This document shows positions 5,937-6,321 of a DNA stretch of 6,321 bases, in pieces (the stretch's first letter is position 1; every line of letters begins with the position of its first letter). The notes under the pieces were generated by a model that saw nothing but the letters and a program-made list of their open reading frames with translations, ran no database searches and was not told the origin of the DNA. The stretch comes from Gammaproteobacteria bacterium (lineage in GTDB: Bacteria > Pseudomonadota > Gammaproteobacteria > Pseudomonadales > Azotimanducaceae). The stretch spans positions 1-6,321 of the forward strand of contig JAPUFN010000257.1 in the NCBI GenBank assembly GCA_027293665.1. The letters run 5' to 3'. Made by a program: the position numbers and the translations under genes.

Positions 5937-6025
5937 GCTGCCACCTGGAATTTCAATTCATCATAACCGCTATACTCTCAAGTACCCCACTTTCGGAGAC
6001 CCCTTCACCCAGAGGTGTTGAACTC
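5937..6025. promoter_or_regulatory. Divergent promoter region between PPK2 and the P450 gene
   Basis: These 89 bases must hold both start regions. A rightward -10 candidate TATACT lies at 5971-5976 without a good -35 box at 16-18 bases. A leftward -10 candidate TATGAT lies at 5965-5960 on the minus strand, also without a convincing -35 box. The two boxes are only five bases apart, so polymerases going each way would compete. A small palindrome GAATT-TC-AATTC at 5948-5959 overlaps the leftward start region and could be an operator. The P450 Shine-Dalgarno is AGAGGTG at 6011-6017. Confidence 0.4.
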
Positions 6026-6321
6026 ATGGCTGACGAACCGACAACCGAATACGAACAAGCGCTCAAGCGCTCGAACCGGGAATTTCACGAGGAGTGGCCG
6101 ATAGATCTCAAGCGCGATCCCAACGACGTGCCGCTCGAAGCGCTCAATCCGGCTCATCCTGGTCTTTTCGAAGCAAATGCCGTGCTGCCCTATTTCGAAC
6201 GACTGCGCCGCGAGGAGCCTGTGCACTACTGTGCGGAGAGCCAGTTTGGTGCGTACTGGTCGATCACGAAATACGATGACATCAAGCACGTGGATTCCAG
6301 TCATGAGATCTTCTCTTCAGA
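6026..6321 (+). CDS. Cytochrome P450, CYP153-like, N-terminal part (3' end outside window)
   Basis: The first 98 codons of a cytochrome P450 are present, starting at ATG 6026 eight bases after the AGAGGTG ribosome binding site. After a charged, soluble leader of about 35 residues come VPLEALNPAHPGLF (35-48), LPYFERLRREEPVHY (54-68), ESQFGAYWSITKYDDI (71-86) and SHEIFSS (92-98). This order, especially PYFERLR-x-E-x-PVHYC-x-ES-x-FG-x-YWS-x-T-x-Y-x-DI, is the A-helix to beta-1 region of soluble bacterial P450s and most resembles the CYP153 group, whose known members hydroxylate terminal carbons of alkanes and fatty acids. No membrane anchor is present, so a cytosolic enzyme needing ferredoxin and its reductase is expected; neither is in the window. 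The heme-binding Cys and the I-helix are outside, so the subfamily and activity remain inferred. Confidence 0.88.
   Translation, partial: MADEPTTEYEQALKRSNREFHEEWPIDLKRDPNDVPLEALNPAHPGLFEANAVLPYFERLRREEPVHYCAESQFGAYWSITKYDDIKHVDSSHEIFSS

Noticed and set aside
1..6321. Mobile element, CRISPR, toxin-antitoxin or phage-defence system
   Set aside because: No transposase, integrase, terminal repeats with target duplication, spaced CRISPR repeats or known defence domains were seen on either strand.

Overview
The window looks like chromosomal DNA of a proteobacterium, most likely a free-living aerobic gammaproteobacterium. This is an inference from moderately high GC, Shine-Dalgarno-led genes, and the mix of an SDR oxidoreductase, a class III-like PPK2 and a CYP153-like cytochrome P450, a set common in hydrocarbon-, lipid- or steroid-using gammaproteobacteria. 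No tRNA, rRNA, insertion sequence, CRISPR array, phage gene or plasmid gene was seen. Six complete protein genes are well supported, two small membrane-protein genes are probable or moderately supported (one of them complete with a good ribosome binding site), and a gene is cut off at each edge.

Layout. At the left edge (1-55, +) is the last piece of an SDR oxidoreductase. Six bases later, on the opposite strand, comes a two-gene operon read right to left (2489 to 62). It holds a glutamate-cysteine-ligase-type (GCS2) enzyme followed by an M14-family zinc hydrolase of the succinylglutamate desuccinylase/aspartoacylase type, with reading frames overlapping by 35 bases. A 159-base divergent promoter region (2490-2648) separates it from a rightward operon of a VOC/glyoxalase-fold protein and a seven-helix inner-membrane protein of unknown function, joined by a GTGA stop/start overlap.

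Next (4183-4500, +) is a small basic protein with a C-terminal membrane anchor. It converges on a second small protein (4749-4525, -) with an N-terminal membrane helix. Between that gene and the PPK2 gene lies a 287-base non-coding stretch with an unusual cluster of three GAGATAAC-centred repeats. A polyphosphate kinase 2 gene (5936-5037, -) follows, and an 89-base divergent promoter region separates it from a cytochrome P450 gene (6026 onward, +) that runs off the right edge.

How the genes may work together. The ligase/hydrolase pair could make and trim an amide of glutamate or a related amino acid; the substrate cannot be read from the sequence. The VOC and seven-helix proteins are translationally coupled and so probably function together. 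PPK2 and the P450 share only a promoter region, and a functional link is not shown. The best candidates for something undescribed are the GCS2-M14 pair, the VOC-membrane protein pair, and the GAGATAAC repeat cluster upstream of the small membrane protein gene.
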